DNA from: an uncultured Clostridium sp.
GTDB lineage: Bacteria; Bacillota; Clostridia; Lachnospirales; Lachnospiraceae
Assembly (NCBI GenBank): GCA_900538475.1
Contig: UPYT01000018.1
Span: 9,082-73,081 of the forward strand
Direction: 5' to 3'
DNA: 64,000 nucleotides
Positions within the stretch are counted from its first letter, which is position 1, and each line of letters opens with the position of its first letter. A program made the position numbers and the translations under genes. Shown here one piece after another: positions 50,880 to 61,276 of the stretch. The notes under the pieces were generated by a model. The model searched no databases. It saw nothing but the letters and a program-made list of their open reading frames with translations, and was not told the DNA's origin.

Positions 50880-53800
50880 TGCCGAAGAATCCTGATATTA
50901 AAAAAGTTCTGGTACTTGGCTCCGGCCCGATTATCATTGGCCAGGCAGCTGAATTTGACTATGCAGGCACCCAGGCCTGCCGTTCCTTAAAAGAGGAAGG
51001 CATTGAGGTTGTTCTTTTAAACTCCAATCCGGCAACCATTATGACGGACAAGGATATTGCCGATCGGGTGTACATTGAGCCTCTGACAGTAGAGGTAGTA
51101 GAGCAGCTGATTAAAAAGGAGCATCCGGACAGCATCCTTCCCACTCTGGGCGGTCAGGCTGGACTGAATCTGGCTATGGAGCTGGAGGAGGCCGGATTTT
51201 TAGAGAAAAACCATGTGCGACTGATTGGAACTACGGCTCTGACCATTAAAAAGGCAGAGGATCGGGAAATGTTTAAGGAAACCATGGAGAAAATCGGTGA
51301 GCCGGTAGCGCCCTCAGATATTGTAGAAAATGTAGAGGACGGTCTGCGGATTGCAGAAGAAATCGGGTATCCGGTGGTTCTTCGTCCCGCCTACACCCTG
51401 GGCGGCAGCGGCGGCGGAATTGCCGAGGATCGGGAAACCTGCCGGGAAATTCTGGAAAATGGTCTTCGCCTTTCTCGTGTGGGCCAGGTTCTGGTTGAAC
51501 GCTGCATTGCCGGATGGAAGGAAATTGAATATGAGGTAATGCGTGACGGCGCCGGAAACGTGATTACGGTATGTAATATGGAAAATATCGATCCCGTAGG
51601 CGTTCATACAGGTGACAGTATTGTTGTGGCTCCCTCTCAGACTCTGGGGGATAAGGAATACCAGATGCTGCGCAGCTCTGCCTTAAATATTATTACAGAG
51701 CTGGGAATCACCGGAGGGTGCAATGTTCAGTATGCCTTAAATCCCAACAGCTTTGAATACTGTGTAATTGAAGTAAATCCCCGTGTCAGCCGTTCCTCTG
51801 CACTGGCATCGAAGGCGACTGGGTATCCCATTGCCAAGGTTGCTGCAAAGATTGCTCTGGGCTATACTCTGGATGAGATTAAGAACGCTGTTACAAAAAA
51901 GACCTATGCCAGCTTTGAGCCTATGCTGGACTACTGTGTGGTAAAAATGCCCCGTCTGCCCTTTGATAAATTTATCAGCGCAAAACGTACTCTGGGAACT
52001 CAGATGAAGGCAACCGGAGAGGTTATGAGCATCTGTACCAATTTTGAAGGTGCTCTGATGAAAGCCATTCGTTCCCTGGAGCAGCATGTAGACTGTCTGA
52101 AATCCTATGATTTCAGACATCTGGACAACGATGCGCTTCTGATGCAGTTAGGAAAGGTGGATGACCGGAGAATCTGGGTGATTGCAGAGGCACTGCGCCG
52201 GGGAATGTCTTATGAGATCATTCACAGCATTACCAAGATTGATTTCTGGTTTATCGACAAGCTGGCGATTCTGGTAGAGATGGAGCAGGCCTTAGAGAAG
52301 GGCCCGCTGACTCCGGAGCTGTTAAAGGAAGCGAAGCGGATGGAATTCCCGGACAATGTGATTGCCCGCCTTACCGGAAAAACTGAGGCAGAGATCAAGA
52401 CAATGCGTCATGAAAATCAGATTCGGGCGGCCTACAAAATGGTAGATACCTGCGCGGCTGAATTTGCAGCAGAAACTCCTTATTATTATTCCTGCTTTGA
52501 CGGAATCAGCGAGGTGGAGCCGGATGAGTCAGAAAACAGAAAGAAAAAGGTTCTGGTGCTCGGTTCCGGTCCTATCCGGATCGGCCAGGGAATCGAATTT
52601 GACTTCTGTTCTGTACACAGTACCTGGGCCTTTAAAAAAGAAGGCTATGAGACCATTATTGTAAATAATAACCCGGAGACGGTAAGTACGGATTTTGATA
52701 TTGCAGATAAGCTATATTTTGAGCCGCTGACAGCAGAGGATGTGGAGAGCATCGTTGATATTGAGAAGCCGGATGGCGCTGTTGTTCAGTTTGGAGGTCA
52801 GACAGCCATTAAGCTGACAGAAGCGCTGATGAAAATGGGCGTGCCGATTTTGGGAACAGCGGCAGAGGATGTAGATGCGGCAGAGGACAGAGAACTGTTT
52901 GATCAGATTCTGGAGCAGTGCCAGATTCCGAGACCGGCAGGACAGACGGTATTTACTGCAGAAGAGGCCAAGAAGGCAGCGAATGAGCTGGGATATCCGG
53001 TTCTGGTGCGTCCCTCCTATGTGCTGGGCGGACAGGGTATGCAGATCTGCATCAATGACCATGATATTGATGAGTTTATTGGTATTATTAATATGATTGC
53101 CCAGGATCATCCGATTCTGGTAGATAAGTATATTATAGGAAAAGAGATTGAAGTGGATGCTGTCTGCGACGGTCAGGACATTCTGATTCCTGGTATTATG
53201 GAGCACATTGAGCGGACAGGAGTACACTCTGGAGACAGTATTTCCGTATATCCGGCCCCCAGCATTACCCCTGAGGTGGAAGCAAAGCTGGTGGATTATA
53301 CAGAAAAGCTGGCACGGGCTCTTCATGTAAAGGGAATGATCAATATTCAGTTTATTGTAGCAGGAGAAGAGGTTTATATCATCGAGGTAAATCCCCGTTC
53401 CTCCAGAACCGTTCCCTATATCAGCAAGGTTACGGGAATCCCCATTGTGCCTCTGGCTACGCAGGTCATCTGCGGACATAGTCTGCGGGAGCTGGGCTAC
53501 ACGCCGGGGCTGCAGAAGAAGGCAGAGTATATCGCAATCAAAATGCCGGTATTCTCTTTTGAGAAAATCCGCGGAGCAGATATCAGCCTGGGACCAGAAA
53601 TGAAGTCTACCGGTGAGTGTCTGGGAATTGCCAAAACCTTTAACGAGGCTCTTTATAAGGCATTTGAAGGTGCAGGAATTAAGCTGCCTAAGCATAAAAA
53701 TATGATTATTACGGTGCGGGATTCGGAAAAAGAGGATGTGGTAGAGATTGCCCGCCGTTTCCAGAATGTGGGCTACCGGATTTTTGCCACCCGTGGTACC

Positions 53801-54088
53801 TCCAAGGCTTTAAATGATCATGGAATCAAAGCTCTTACTGTGCAGAAGCTGGAGCAGGAATCTCCCAATATTCTGGATCTGATTCTGGGGCATGAGATTG
53901 ATCTGATCATCGATATTCCTCATCAGGGAGCGGACAGAAGCAGGGATGGCTTTATTATCCGGCGTAATGCCATTGAGACGGGCGTACATGTACTGACCAG
54001 TCTGGATACGGCTGCTGCTCTGGCAACCAGTTTGGAAAACAGGGCAAGAGAGCTGACTCTGGTAGATATTGCAAAGGTGGTACGGTAA
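50879..54088 (+). CDS. carB: Carbamoyl-phosphate synthase large subunit
   Basis: 1,069 residues, full length. Two homologous ATP-grasp halves each begin with the typical glycine-rich stretch ([20 protein letters not shown] and [20 protein letters not shown]). Each half has the ATP-binding pattern ([16 protein letters not shown] and [16 protein letters not shown]). The C-terminal MGS-type allosteric domain reads [15 protein letters not shown]. It makes carbamoyl phosphate from bicarbonate, ammonia and two ATP. It starts one base inside carA. Confidence 0.95.
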   Translation: MPKNPDIKKVLVLGSGPIIIGQAAEFDYAGTQACRSLKEEGIEVVLLNSNPATIMTDKDIADRVYIEPLTVEVVEQLIKKEHPDSILPTLGGQAGLNLAMELEEAGFLEKNHVRLIGTTALTIKKAEDREMFKETMEKIGEPVAPSDIVENVEDGLRIAEEIGYPVVLRPAYTLGGSGGGIAEDRETCREILENGLRLSRVGQVLVERCIAGWKEIEYEVMRDGAGNVITVCNMENIDPVGVHTGDSIVVAPSQTLGDKEYQMLRSSALNIITELGITGGCNVQYALNPNSFEYCVIEVNPRVSRSSALASKATGYPIAKVAAKIALGYTLDEIKNAVTKKTYASFEPMLDYCVVKMPRLPFDKFISAKRTLGTQMKATGEVMSICTNFEGALMKAIRSLEQHVDCLKSYDFRHLDNDALLMQLGKVDDRRIWVIAEALRRGMSYEIIHSITKIDFWFIDKLAILVEMEQALEKGPLTPELLKEAKRMEFPDNVIARLTGKTEAEIKTMRHENQIRAAYKMVDTCAAEFAAETPYYYSCFDGISEVEPDESENRKKKVLVLGSGPIRIGQGIEFDFCSVHSTWAFKKEGYETIIVNNNPETVSTDFDIADKLYFEPLTAEDVESIVDIEKPDGAVVQFGGQTAIKLTEALMKMGVPILGTAAEDVDAAEDRELFDQILEQCQIPRPAGQTVFTAEEAKKAANELGYPVLVRPSYVLGGQGMQICINDHDIDEFIGIINMIAQDHPILVDKYIIGKEIEVDAVCDGQDILIPGIMEHIERTGVHSGDSISVYPAPSITPEVEAKLVDYTEKLARALHVKGMINIQFIVAGEEVYIIEVNPRSSRTVPYISKVTGIPIVPLATQVICGHSLRELGYTPGLQKKAEYIAIKMPVFSFEKIRGADISLGPEMKSTGECLGIAKTFNEALYKAFEGAGIKLPKHKNMIITVRDSEKEDVVEIARRFQNVGYRIFATRGTSKALNDHGIKALTVQKLEQESPNILDLILGHEIDLIIDIPHQGADRSRDGFIIRRNAIETGVHVLTSLDTAAALATSLENRARELTLVDIAKVVR

Positions 54089-54139
54089 AGGAGCAGGAAA
54101 GAACAGAAAGGATATTGGACAATGGCAGGAGGAATGCAG

Positions 54140-54769
54140 ATGACATGGGATGACTGGAACCCATACCTGGGTGTGGATTACCGCCTGATGGGGGCTGTGG
54201 CTGTCATCTGCCTTCTGGGCGCTGTGATCCTGGAAATTGGGGCTTTTCGGAGACGAAAGGCCCTTTTTGTGTATCCATGCGCAGGAAGGCAAAACGATAT
54301 TTACTCAGGAAGCAAAGCGGGAAAATACCTGAGAAGAAATGAGGGTTACAGACCGGGGATCTTTTTGTGGAAAGGAATTCTCTGGTTCTATATATTTACT
54401 ATTTTATGTGCAACAGTTCTGGGAAGGAGCGGCGGTCAGAAACCAGAATTTTCTCTGGAGCTTTTCTGGACGTTGAAGGCGGCTCTTGCTACAGGAAACT
54501 GGAGGTATTGGTATTTTATTGTGGGAAATATTCTTCTGTTTGTGCCTCTGGGATTTCTGCTCTGGCAAACGGTTTCAGACAGACCCTGGAAAACCTTTCA
54601 AATTGTTATTTTGTGTTTTTTTCTTTCTGTGCTGGTAGAAGTTATTCAGTATATAACGGGAACCGGGTTCAGCGAGCTGGATGATTTTTTCAATAATACC
54701 CTGGGCGGCTGGCTGGGCTGCGGAGCCGGATTCCTGTATCAGAGAATATTTCACGGAAGGAGGCACTGA
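54140..54769 (+). CDS. VanZ-family membrane protein
   Basis: Start chosen at ATG 54140, eight bases behind AGGAGG; ATG 54122 is the alternative. 209 residues with about four membrane segments: LMGAVAVICLLGAVILEIGA, LWFYIFTILCATVLG, YWYFIVGNILLFVPLGFLLW, and IVILCFFLSVLVEVIQYITG. The VanZ signature is near the end (GFSELDDFFNNTLGGWLGCG). Members give low-level glycopeptide tolerance in some settings; the normal role is unclear. Confidence 0.8.
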   Translation: MTWDDWNPYLGVDYRLMGAVAVICLLGAVILEIGAFRRRKALFVYPCAGRQNDIYSGSKAGKYLRRNEGYRPGIFLWKGILWFYIFTILCATVLGRSGGQKPEFSLELFWTLKAALATGNWRYWYFIVGNILLFVPLGFLLWQTVSDRPWKTFQIVILCFFLSVLVEVIQYITGTGFSELDDFFNNTLGGWLGCGAGFLYQRIFHGRRH

Positions 54770-54804
54770 GAGAGGAGATGATGAAGTTTCAGGACTCCAA
54801 TTTC

Positions 54805-54866
54805 ACTGGGATGAAAAGAGAACATTCTGGCTTATACACTGGAATGGAAAGAGAACATTCTGCTTG
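54805..54866. repeat. Two direct repeats upstream of the Rpn genes
   Basis: The words GGGATGAAAAGAGAACATTC and GGAATGGAAAGAGAACATTC recur 33 bases apart. No gene covers this stretch (54770-55092), which otherwise holds the leader of the Rpn gene. Confidence 0.55.
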
Positions 54867-55092
54867 CACTGTCTGTATTCTTGTGCTAAACTGAAAAAAA
54901 GCATACTACATTTCTTATATTTCTATGGGCTTATGGCCCGTCCGGTTCTGTCTTGGAATCATTTAGAAAGGTCTATGCTTATAATCCCCATATGATAAAG
55001 CAGAAGATCTTGAAAAAGCTTGTCTTCTGCAGTGCTTACAAATGCAGAAGGCAGAGAAGCTGCTTTCTGCCATAACAGACAGGAGGCGAAGA

Positions 55093-56142
55093 ATGAGACA
55101 GAAACAGTCAAAGGAAAACAGCCGGAAGCATCATCAAAAGAGCAGTCCGGCAGTCAAACGGGAGGCAGAAAGCCTGTCAATATCCACAAACACAATCGAA
55201 AAAAACGAGAAAGCCAGATTGGAATCCCGGATAACTTCCGGTATGTCATATTCTGTTTCGGAAAAGGAATATGATAAGAAATTGGCTCAGGAACTGGTAG
55301 ACCGTTATGAACGGTACCGGAAGATTCTAAAGGATCTTACGCTGATGAGCGACAGCTTTATGCGGGCTGTGCTGAAAAATCCGAAATGTACAGAGGAGGT
55401 GCTGCGGATTATTCTGAATAAAAACCAGTTACAGGTCATTGACCAGAGATTACAGGCAGATTATAAGAATCTGCAGGGCAGGTCGGCGATACTGGACTGT
55501 GTGGCTGTGGACAGAGAACACAATCTTTATAATGTAGAGATTCAGCAAAAAAGGGAAGGGGCATCTCCGAAGCGAGCCAGATATCACAGCGGATTACTGG
55601 ATATGAATCTTCTGGAGGCGGGGGAAGCGTATCAGAAGCTTCCAACCAGTTATGTCATATTTATTACGGAAACAGATGCGCTGGGGGATCATCTGCCGAT
55701 TTATCACATCAGCAGAAAAATCCGTGAAAACGGAAAGGATTTTCCAGACTGCGCTCATATCATTTATGTGGATTCAAAAAATCAGGAGGACACGGAGCTT
55801 GGAAGGCTGATGCATGATTTTCACTGCAAAGCGCCGGAAGAGATGTATAATCCCGTGCTGCGCCGACAGGTTTATCAATTTAAAAAGACCAGGGAAGGAG
55901 TGACGTTTATGTGCAGAGAGATGGACAAGATTTACAGGGATGGAGAGAGAGCTGGAGAGAAGATAGGACAGGAGCGCGGAGAGAAAATCGGAAAGAAGCA
56001 AGGTGTAAGGAATGAACAGAGAAGAATCGTAAATTCTTTAAAACGAAAAGGAAAGACAATGGACGAAATTGCATATCTGACAGGAATTCATGAAAATGTG
56101 GTGAGGAAGCTGCTGGGGGAAGAACGGTATGCAACAAAGTAA
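55093..56142 (+). CDS. Rpn-family recombination-promoting nuclease / putative transposase, copy 1
   Basis: 349 residues from ATG 55093 behind ACAGGAGG; the open frame extends upstream into the leader without a site. The PD-(D/E)XK core is visible: AILDCVAVDREHNLYNVEIQ, where Asp and the EIQ Glu are the likely catalytic residues, then SPKRARYHSGLLDMNLLEAG. A coiled C-terminus holds short GEKIGQERGE-type repeats and an HTH-like end (TMDEIAYLTGIHENVVRKLL). The family acts in RecA-independent recombination in E. coli. It has an insertion at residues 8-60 compared with copy 2. Confidence 0.8.
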   Translation: MRQKQSKENSRKHHQKSSPAVKREAESLSISTNTIEKNEKARLESRITSGMSYSVSEKEYDKKLAQELVDRYERYRKILKDLTLMSDSFMRAVLKNPKCTEEVLRIILNKNQLQVIDQRLQADYKNLQGRSAILDCVAVDREHNLYNVEIQQKREGASPKRARYHSGLLDMNLLEAGEAYQKLPTSYVIFITETDALGDHLPIYHISRKIRENGKDFPDCAHIIYVDSKNQEDTELGRLMHDFHCKAPEEMYNPVLRRQVYQFKKTREGVTFMCREMDKIYRDGERAGEKIGQERGEKIGKKQGVRNEQRRIVNSLKRKGKTMDEIAYLTGIHENVVRKLLGEERYATK

Positions 56143-56360
56143 TACAGAAGAATAAGATCATTTTGAAAAAGCATATCACATTTCTAACGTTTCTATGGGC
56201 TGATGGCCCGTCCGGTTCTGTCTTGGAATCATTTTTGAAAGGTCTATGCTTGCAATCACCAATTTATGAAGCAGAAGACCGAAGATTCGATGGTCTTCTG
56301 CAGCTGCAAATGCAGAAGGCGGAAAAACTGCTTTCTGCCATAACAGACAGGAGGAGAAGA

Positions 56361-57239
56361 ATGAGACAGAAACAGTCAAAGAAATATAATCAGGAATTGG
56401 CTCAGGAGCTGGTAGACCGTTATGAACGGTACCGGGAGATTCTAAAGGATCTTACGCTGATGAGCGACAGCTTTATGCGGGCTGTACTGAAAAATCCGAA
56501 ATGTACAGAGGAGGTGCTGCGGATTATTCTGAATAAAAACCAGTTACAGGTCATTGACCAGAGATTACAGGCAGATTATAAGAATCTGCAGGGCAGGTCG
56601 GCGATACTGGACTGTGTGGCTGTGGACAGAGAACACAATCTTTATAATGTAGAGATTCAGCAAAAAAGGGAAGGGGCATCTCCGAAGCGAGCCAGATATC
56701 ACAGCGGATTACTGGATATGAATCTTCTGGAGGCGGGGGAAGCGTATCAGAAGCTTCCAACCAGTTATGTCATATTTATTACGGAAACAGATGCGCTGGG
56801 GGATCATCTGCCGATTTATCACATCAGCAGAAAAATCCGTGAAAACGGAAAGGATTTTCCAGACTGCGCTCATATCATTTATGTGGATTCAAAAAATCAG
56901 GAGGACACGGAGCTTGGAAGGCTGATGCATGATTTTCACTGCAAAGCGCCGGAAGAGATGTATAATCCCGTGCTGCGCCGACAGGTTTATCAATTTAAAA
57001 AGACCAGGGAAGGAGTGACGTTTATGTGCAGAGAGATGGACAAGATTTACAGGGATGGAGAGAGAGCTGGAGAGAGAATAGGCCAAAAACGGGGAAAGAA
57101 ACAAGGCGTAAGAAATGAACAAAGGAGAATCGTGAATTCTTTAAAAAGAAAAGGAAAGACAATGGACGAAATTGCCTATCTGACAGGAATTCATGAAAAT
57201 GTGGTGAGGAAGCTTCTAGGGGACACTGCCTCTCTATAG
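56361..57239 (+). CDS. Rpn-family recombination-promoting nuclease / putative transposase, copy 2
   Basis: 292 residues from ATG 56361 behind ACAGGAGGAG. Nearly the same as copy 1 apart from the missing N-terminal block, fewer GERIGQKR-type repeat units and a different last few residues (LLGDTASL). The PD-(D/E)XK residues are intact, so both copies could be active. A terminator follows. The high identity suggests a recent duplication or gene conversion. Confidence 0.8.
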   Translation: MRQKQSKKYNQELAQELVDRYERYREILKDLTLMSDSFMRAVLKNPKCTEEVLRIILNKNQLQVIDQRLQADYKNLQGRSAILDCVAVDREHNLYNVEIQQKREGASPKRARYHSGLLDMNLLEAGEAYQKLPTSYVIFITETDALGDHLPIYHISRKIRENGKDFPDCAHIIYVDSKNQEDTELGRLMHDFHCKAPEEMYNPVLRRQVYQFKKTREGVTFMCREMDKIYRDGERAGERIGQKRGKKQGVRNEQRRIVNSLKRKGKTMDEIAYLTGIHENVVRKLLGDTASL

Positions 57240-57267
57240 TGTAAGAAAACGATAATTCTATTGTAAA

Positions 57268-57297
57268 GCATCTATCAGGGTCGATAGGTGCTTTTTT
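57268..57297 (+). terminator. Intrinsic terminator after the Rpn pair
   Basis: GCATCTATC (57268-57276) and GATAGGTGC (57283-57291) followed by six T. Confidence 0.85.
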
Positions 57298-57725
57298 CAT
57301 TTTAAATAAGGAAAACTCATTTTATGATATAAAACGTTTCATGAGATTAGAATAGTAATATAGATAAAATAAATGGAATTAAATCCGATATTTTTAAATA
57401 GAAGCACAATAAATGGAATGCTTCTTGACTGAATATACAAAGTTCACTAGAAATGTCTTTATTTTCTTTTCTTCATTTATCAGGATTATCCAATCAGACT
57501 CTGTTTTAGGCTGTTTCCATAGAATGTATTTGGAATAAACTGCCATTGTATCAGCTTCAAAACATACGAAAATCAAGACAAGGGGCATTGACAATTAATG
57601 TGGAATAATATACAATGACAAACGAGATTTGTATTAAAATGTAAAACGTTGCGTAAATTTATCATAAAAATAGATTTATGGAAAGGAATGATATATTTTT
57701 GCAAATATCGCAAAGAGAGAATGGA
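57298..57725 (+). promoter_or_regulatory. AT-rich control region and promoter of the exopolysaccharide locus
   Basis: TTGACA (57588-57593), a 17-base spacer and TACAAT (57611-57616) form a strong promoter about 110 bases before the first gene. Upstream, ATAAATGGAAT occurs twice and AGAAGCA pairs with TGCTTCT around 57401-57426. No gene is seen before 57678. Confidence 0.65.
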
Positions 57726-58436
57726 ATGTGTGAAATCATCGATATTCACACGCATATTCTTCCGGAAACAGACGATGGGGCCAGAGGAATACAGGAATCC
57801 ATACAGCTGATTGAGCAGGCAGCGGCCCAGGGAATTACGGGCATGATTGCCACACCCCATTTTTCTAGACATCAAAGCGTATCTTCACTAAAGACGAAAC
57901 TATCAACCCTTCGGGAGGAAGTGAAAAAACACAATCCCGATTTTCAATTATATCTCGGACAGGAAAATTTTTATCATGAGGAACTGACGGAACGACTGGA
58001 TCAGGGGGAAGCCCTGACTATGGCGGAAAGCCGTTATGTTCTGGTGGAATTTGACCCGGCAGTAAGCTACGGACAGCTGATGCGAGGTGTCCGCAGACTG
58101 TCCGAAGCTGGTTACTGGCCGATTCTGGCCCATATAGAACGGTATTTTTGCCTAAGAGAGCATGGGCTGGAGGAGATTTTCTCCCTGGGCTGCTATCTGC
58201 AGATGAATTTTGCAAGCCTGCAGGGGCATTGGTATCAGAAGGATGTGCGCTGGTGCCGCAAACAGGTGGAGGAGGGCAGAATCCAGTTTTTGGGAACGGA
58301 TCTGCACCGGACAGATTTCAGGCCGCCTGTCATAACAGAAGCTGTAAAGTGGCTTATTCATCATATCAATCCGGAGGCGCTGGAAGAAATGGTTCACAGA
58401 AATCCGGTCTGCATAATTAAAAATGAAAAAATATAG
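57726..58436 (+). CDS. CpsB/CapC-type PHP-domain tyrosine phosphatase
   Basis: 236 residues from ATG 57726, which gives the family-typical start MCEIIDIHTHILPETDDGA; an upstream ATG at 57678 adds 16 residues. Metal ligands: HTHILP, the ATPHFSRH segment, EN near LYLGQENFY, LAHIERY, and LGTDLHRTDFRPP at the end. It is a manganese-dependent phosphatase that removes phosphate from the partner CpsD-type tyrosine kinase, which lies two genes downstream. First gene of the polysaccharide operon. Confidence 0.88.
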   Translation: MCEIIDIHTHILPETDDGARGIQESIQLIEQAAAQGITGMIATPHFSRHQSVSSLKTKLSTLREEVKKHNPDFQLYLGQENFYHEELTERLDQGEALTMAESRYVLVEFDPAVSYGQLMRGVRRLSEAGYWPILAHIERYFCLREHGLEEIFSLGCYLQMNFASLQGHWYQKDVRWCRKQVEEGRIQFLGTDLHRTDFRPPVITEAVKWLIHHINPEALEEMVHRNPVCIIKNEKI

Positions 58437-58451
58437 TAAGGAACGAATCGC

Positions 58452-59219
58452 ATGGAAAATGAAAAAAATTTAAGAGACAACGATGAGATGGAAATCGATC
58501 TTCTTCAGCTGTTTTATGCATTAAAAAAGAAGATCTGGTTTATTCTGGCGGCCATGATTATTGGCGGGGGATTGGCAGGAGCATACAGCAAATTTTTGAT
58601 TACGCCTCAGTATTCTTCTACCAGTATGATGTACATACTGTCCAAGGAAACCACATTGACATCACTGGCAGATCTGCAGATAGGAAGCCAGCTGACAGAA
58701 GATTACAAGGTAATCGTAAACAGCCGGCCGGTATTGGGCGAGGTGATTGATTCCCTGGCACTTGATATGAGCTATGAACAGCTTCTGGCTAAGGTTTCTA
58801 TCGGAAATCCGACCGATACCCGTATTCTGACTGTAACGGTGACGGATCCGGATCCTTACCGGGCAAAGGCTATTGTGGATTGTGTGGCAGAGACAGCTTC
58901 CGATTATATCGGAGAGATTATGGAAATGATTCCGCCTAAAATTATTGAAAACGGAACAGTTGCGACAAGGAAAACAAGCCCCAGCAACGGAAAGAATGCA
59001 GTGCTGGGAGCCCTGGCTGGTATGGTTCTGGTTTGCGGAGTCATTGTGATTCAGGTAATTATGAACGATACCGTCCGCACGGAAGAGGATGTAGAGCGGT
59101 ATCTGGGACTGAGTGTTCTGGCATCTGTGCCTTTGCGGGAAGGTGAGGAACGGACAAAACCGGGACACAATAGCAATGGCGAAAATACCAAGTCCAGAAA
59201 ACGGAGGAAGAAAGCATGA
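58452..59219 (+). CDS. Wzz-type chain-length / tyrosine-kinase modulator (CpsC, YveK-like)
   Basis: 255 residues with two membrane helices at about residues 27-47 (IWFILAAMIIGGGLAGAYS) and about 180-203 (AVLGALAGMVLVCGVIVIQV). An extracytoplasmic loop lies between (SSTSMMYILSKETTLTSLAD). A basic cytosolic tail follows. In Gram-positive systems this protein activates the separate CpsD kinase and sets polymer length. Its stop overlaps the kinase start by four bases. Confidence 0.88.
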   Translation: MENEKNLRDNDEMEIDLLQLFYALKKKIWFILAAMIIGGGLAGAYSKFLITPQYSSTSMMYILSKETTLTSLADLQIGSQLTEDYKVIVNSRPVLGEVIDSLALDMSYEQLLAKVSIGNPTDTRILTVTVTDPDPYRAKAIVDCVAETASDYIGEIMEMIPPKIIENGTVATRKTSPSNGKNAVLGALAGMVLVCGVIVIQVIMNDTVRTEEDVERYLGLSVLASVPLREGEERTKPGHNSNGENTKSRKRRKKA

Positions 59220-60022
59220 GCAGAACAATGGTGACCTTAACCCGTGAGATGCAGGATGATTACGGTTATAACGAGGCGATCAAAACCCTGCGTACCAATA
59301 TCCTTTTCTGCGGAAGCAAGGTAAGAGTAATTATGTTTACCAGCTCTGTTCCGGGAGAGGGAAAAAGCGATATCACGCTGGCTGCAGCCCAGTCTATGGC
59401 CCAGCTGGGAAAAAAAGTCCTGGTCATTGACGGAGATATCCGCCGTTCTGTACTGGTAACCCGGTATCAGCTGAAGGAAAAGGTGAACGGTCTGTCTCAG
59501 TATCTCTGTGGGCAGAAAAATTTGGAAGATGTGATTTACGATACCAGCGTAGAAAATATGAGCATGATTTTTGCAGGCCCTTATTCTCCTAATCCGGCAG
59601 AGCTTCTGGAGGAAAAGCTGTTTACCAGTCTTCTGGAATATGCAAGGGGAGAATTTGACTATATTATGATCGATACGCCGCCAATGGCAAATCTGATTGA
59701 CGGAGCCATTGTAGCAAGGCAGTGCGACGGAGCCGTTATGGTGATCGAAAGCGGGGCGATCAGCTATAAGGTAGAGCAGAGAGTAAAGGCCCAGCTGGAG
59801 AAATCAGGATGCCGGATTTTGGGAGTGGTACTGAATAAGGTAGATGTAAGGGCCCAGGGCTACTATGGTACTTATGGAAAATACGGCAAATATAAAAAGT
59901 ATGATGCCTATGCAGCCTATGATCAGAAAGACCGGGATCAGGGGTATCAGACTGGCGCCCGAAGTCACAGAAGCAGAAAGCAGGGAGCAGAGGAAAAAGA
60001 AAACGAGGCAGCAAATGTATGA
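59216..60022 (+). CDS. CpsD-type tyrosine-protein kinase
   Basis: 268 residues. Walker A is VPGEGKSD with Lys50; Walker A' is KVLVIDGDIRRS; Walker B is YIMIDTPPMA. The tail has a cluster of tyrosines (GYYGTYGKYGKYKKYDAYAA), the expected autophosphorylation sites. With the Wzz-type activator and CpsB-type phosphatase it forms the standard control module of polysaccharide polymerisation. Overlaps the LCP gene by four bases. Confidence 0.9.
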   Translation: MSRTMVTLTREMQDDYGYNEAIKTLRTNILFCGSKVRVIMFTSSVPGEGKSDITLAAAQSMAQLGKKVLVIDGDIRRSVLVTRYQLKEKVNGLSQYLCGQKNLEDVIYDTSVENMSMIFAGPYSPNPAELLEEKLFTSLLEYARGEFDYIMIDTPPMANLIDGAIVARQCDGAVMVIESGAISYKVEQRVKAQLEKSGCRILGVVLNKVDVRAQGYYGTYGKYGKYKKYDAYAAYDQKDRDQGYQTGARSHRSRKQGAEEKENEAANV

Positions 60023-61176
60023 GAAACAACCGGGATGAACGCTACAGCGGATTTTCCGGCTGGCTGAGAAAAAACAGGACTGCGCTCCGAAGCTGTGGGA
60101 TTGCTGCGGCTGTCATCGGAACCGGACTGGCTGTCTGGTACGGAGTTGGAATGTATCAGCAAAGGAAGGCGGAAGAAGCTATGATTGCAGCCCGCTATGA
60201 GACTCAGCAGGAGAATCCGGAAGAGACTCTGGCGGAAATGGCGAAGGAAGATCAGGAAAGCGCAGACAGCGGAACGCAGACAGGGAAAGAAATGCTGTTT
60301 GAGGAAAATACCGTTTTCTGGAATGGAAAAACATATAAGAGAAATACCTATGTAAAAGCAGTGCTCTGCATGGGGGTGGATCGAGATGGTCCCATGACAG
60401 AAACGACCCTTTCCGGAGACGGAGGACAGGCAGACGGAATTTTTCTTTTAGCCAACGACACTGCCCGGGACAGCATGAAAATTCTTTTGATTCCCCGGGA
60501 TTCTATGACAGAAATTACGAAAACAGATACCTCCTGGACAGAGGCAAACGGCGCAAAGCTGGGAGAGGTAGTGGATCATTTGAGCCTTTCCTATGCCTAT
60601 GGAGATGGACGGGAAAAAAGCTGTGAGTATACAAAACAGGCAGTATCCCATCTTCTGATGGGGCTGAAAATCGATTCCTACATGGCAGCCGATTTGGAGA
60701 TCATTGCATCCTTAAATGATGAGGTAGGAGGAGTTACCGTAACGATTCCCACGATGGGAATGGAGCAGGCAGATCCAGAATTTGTATTTGGACAGACGGT
60801 TCGGCTGAAAGGTGAACAGGCAGAGCGGTTTGTGCGCTTTCGTGATACAGAGCGGGATAATTCTGCCATATCACGAATGGAACAGCAGAAGCTGTATATC
60901 AGCGGCTTTTTCCAGGCAGTGAAAGAAAAAAGCAGGGCAGAGAGCAATATTACAGAGCATTTGTTTGAAATGAGCCAGGACTACATGGTAACAGATATGG
61001 CAAAGGATGAGTATTTAAAGCTTGCCATCAATGCTCTGGAAGGAGAAGGACTGACCTCTGCCAGCTTCAAAATGGCTCCAGGAACAGGTACTGCCACAGA
61101 AACCTATGATGAATACTATGTGGATCAGGAGGCTCTGGTTCCCATTCTCCTGGATTTGTTTTACCGGGAAACATAA
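60019..61176 (+). CDS. LytR-CpsA-Psr (LCP) family protein
   Basis: 385 residues. A membrane anchor at about residues 22-40 (CGIAAAVIGTGLAVWYGVGM) is followed by an external LCP domain: AVLCMGVDRDG, ADGIFLLANDTARDSMKILL, IPRDSMTEI and the later FVRFRDTERDNSAISRMEQQ. LCP enzymes transfer undecaprenyl-linked polymers onto peptidoglycan. Here it probably attaches the exopolysaccharide made by this locus. Translationally coupled to the kinase. Confidence 0.87.
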   Translation: MRNNRDERYSGFSGWLRKNRTALRSCGIAAAVIGTGLAVWYGVGMYQQRKAEEAMIAARYETQQENPEETLAEMAKEDQESADSGTQTGKEMLFEENTVFWNGKTYKRNTYVKAVLCMGVDRDGPMTETTLSGDGGQADGIFLLANDTARDSMKILLIPRDSMTEITKTDTSWTEANGAKLGEVVDHLSLSYAYGDGREKSCEYTKQAVSHLLMGLKIDSYMAADLEIIASLNDEVGGVTVTIPTMGMEQADPEFVFGQTVRLKGEQAERFVRFRDTERDNSAISRMEQQKLYISGFFQAVKEKSRAESNITEHLFEMSQDYMVTDMAKDEYLKLAINALEGEGLTSASFKMAPGTGTATETYDEYYVDQEALVPILLDLFYRET

Positions 61177-61276
61177 TGCAGTAACCGGCAGCTCATCAGG
61201 GCGCCGTTTATTGAATATATAAGGCAGATTTTGAAGTAATGAGAGATCTGCCGAAACAGGAAAGGAGGAGAATCCC

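Larger units (their letters stand above)
54894..57239 (+). repeat. Tandem duplication of a leader plus Rpn-family gene
   Basis: Unit 1 runs from about 54894 to 56142 and unit 2 from about 56164 to 57239. They share the leader words CATTT, TTTCTATGGGCT, GGCCCGTCCGGTTCTGTC and TTGGAATCATTT, and hairpins. They also share a coding region whose protein is the same from MSDSFMRAVLKNPKC to KIYRDGERAGE. Unit 1 carries an extra in-frame block of roughly 50 codons near the N-terminus. Confidence 0.85.

Noticed and set aside
54894..57239. Insertion sequence with transposase
   Set aside because: The Rpn family is often labelled transposase, but no terminal inverted repeats or target duplications are visible; a tandem gene duplication explains the repeats.
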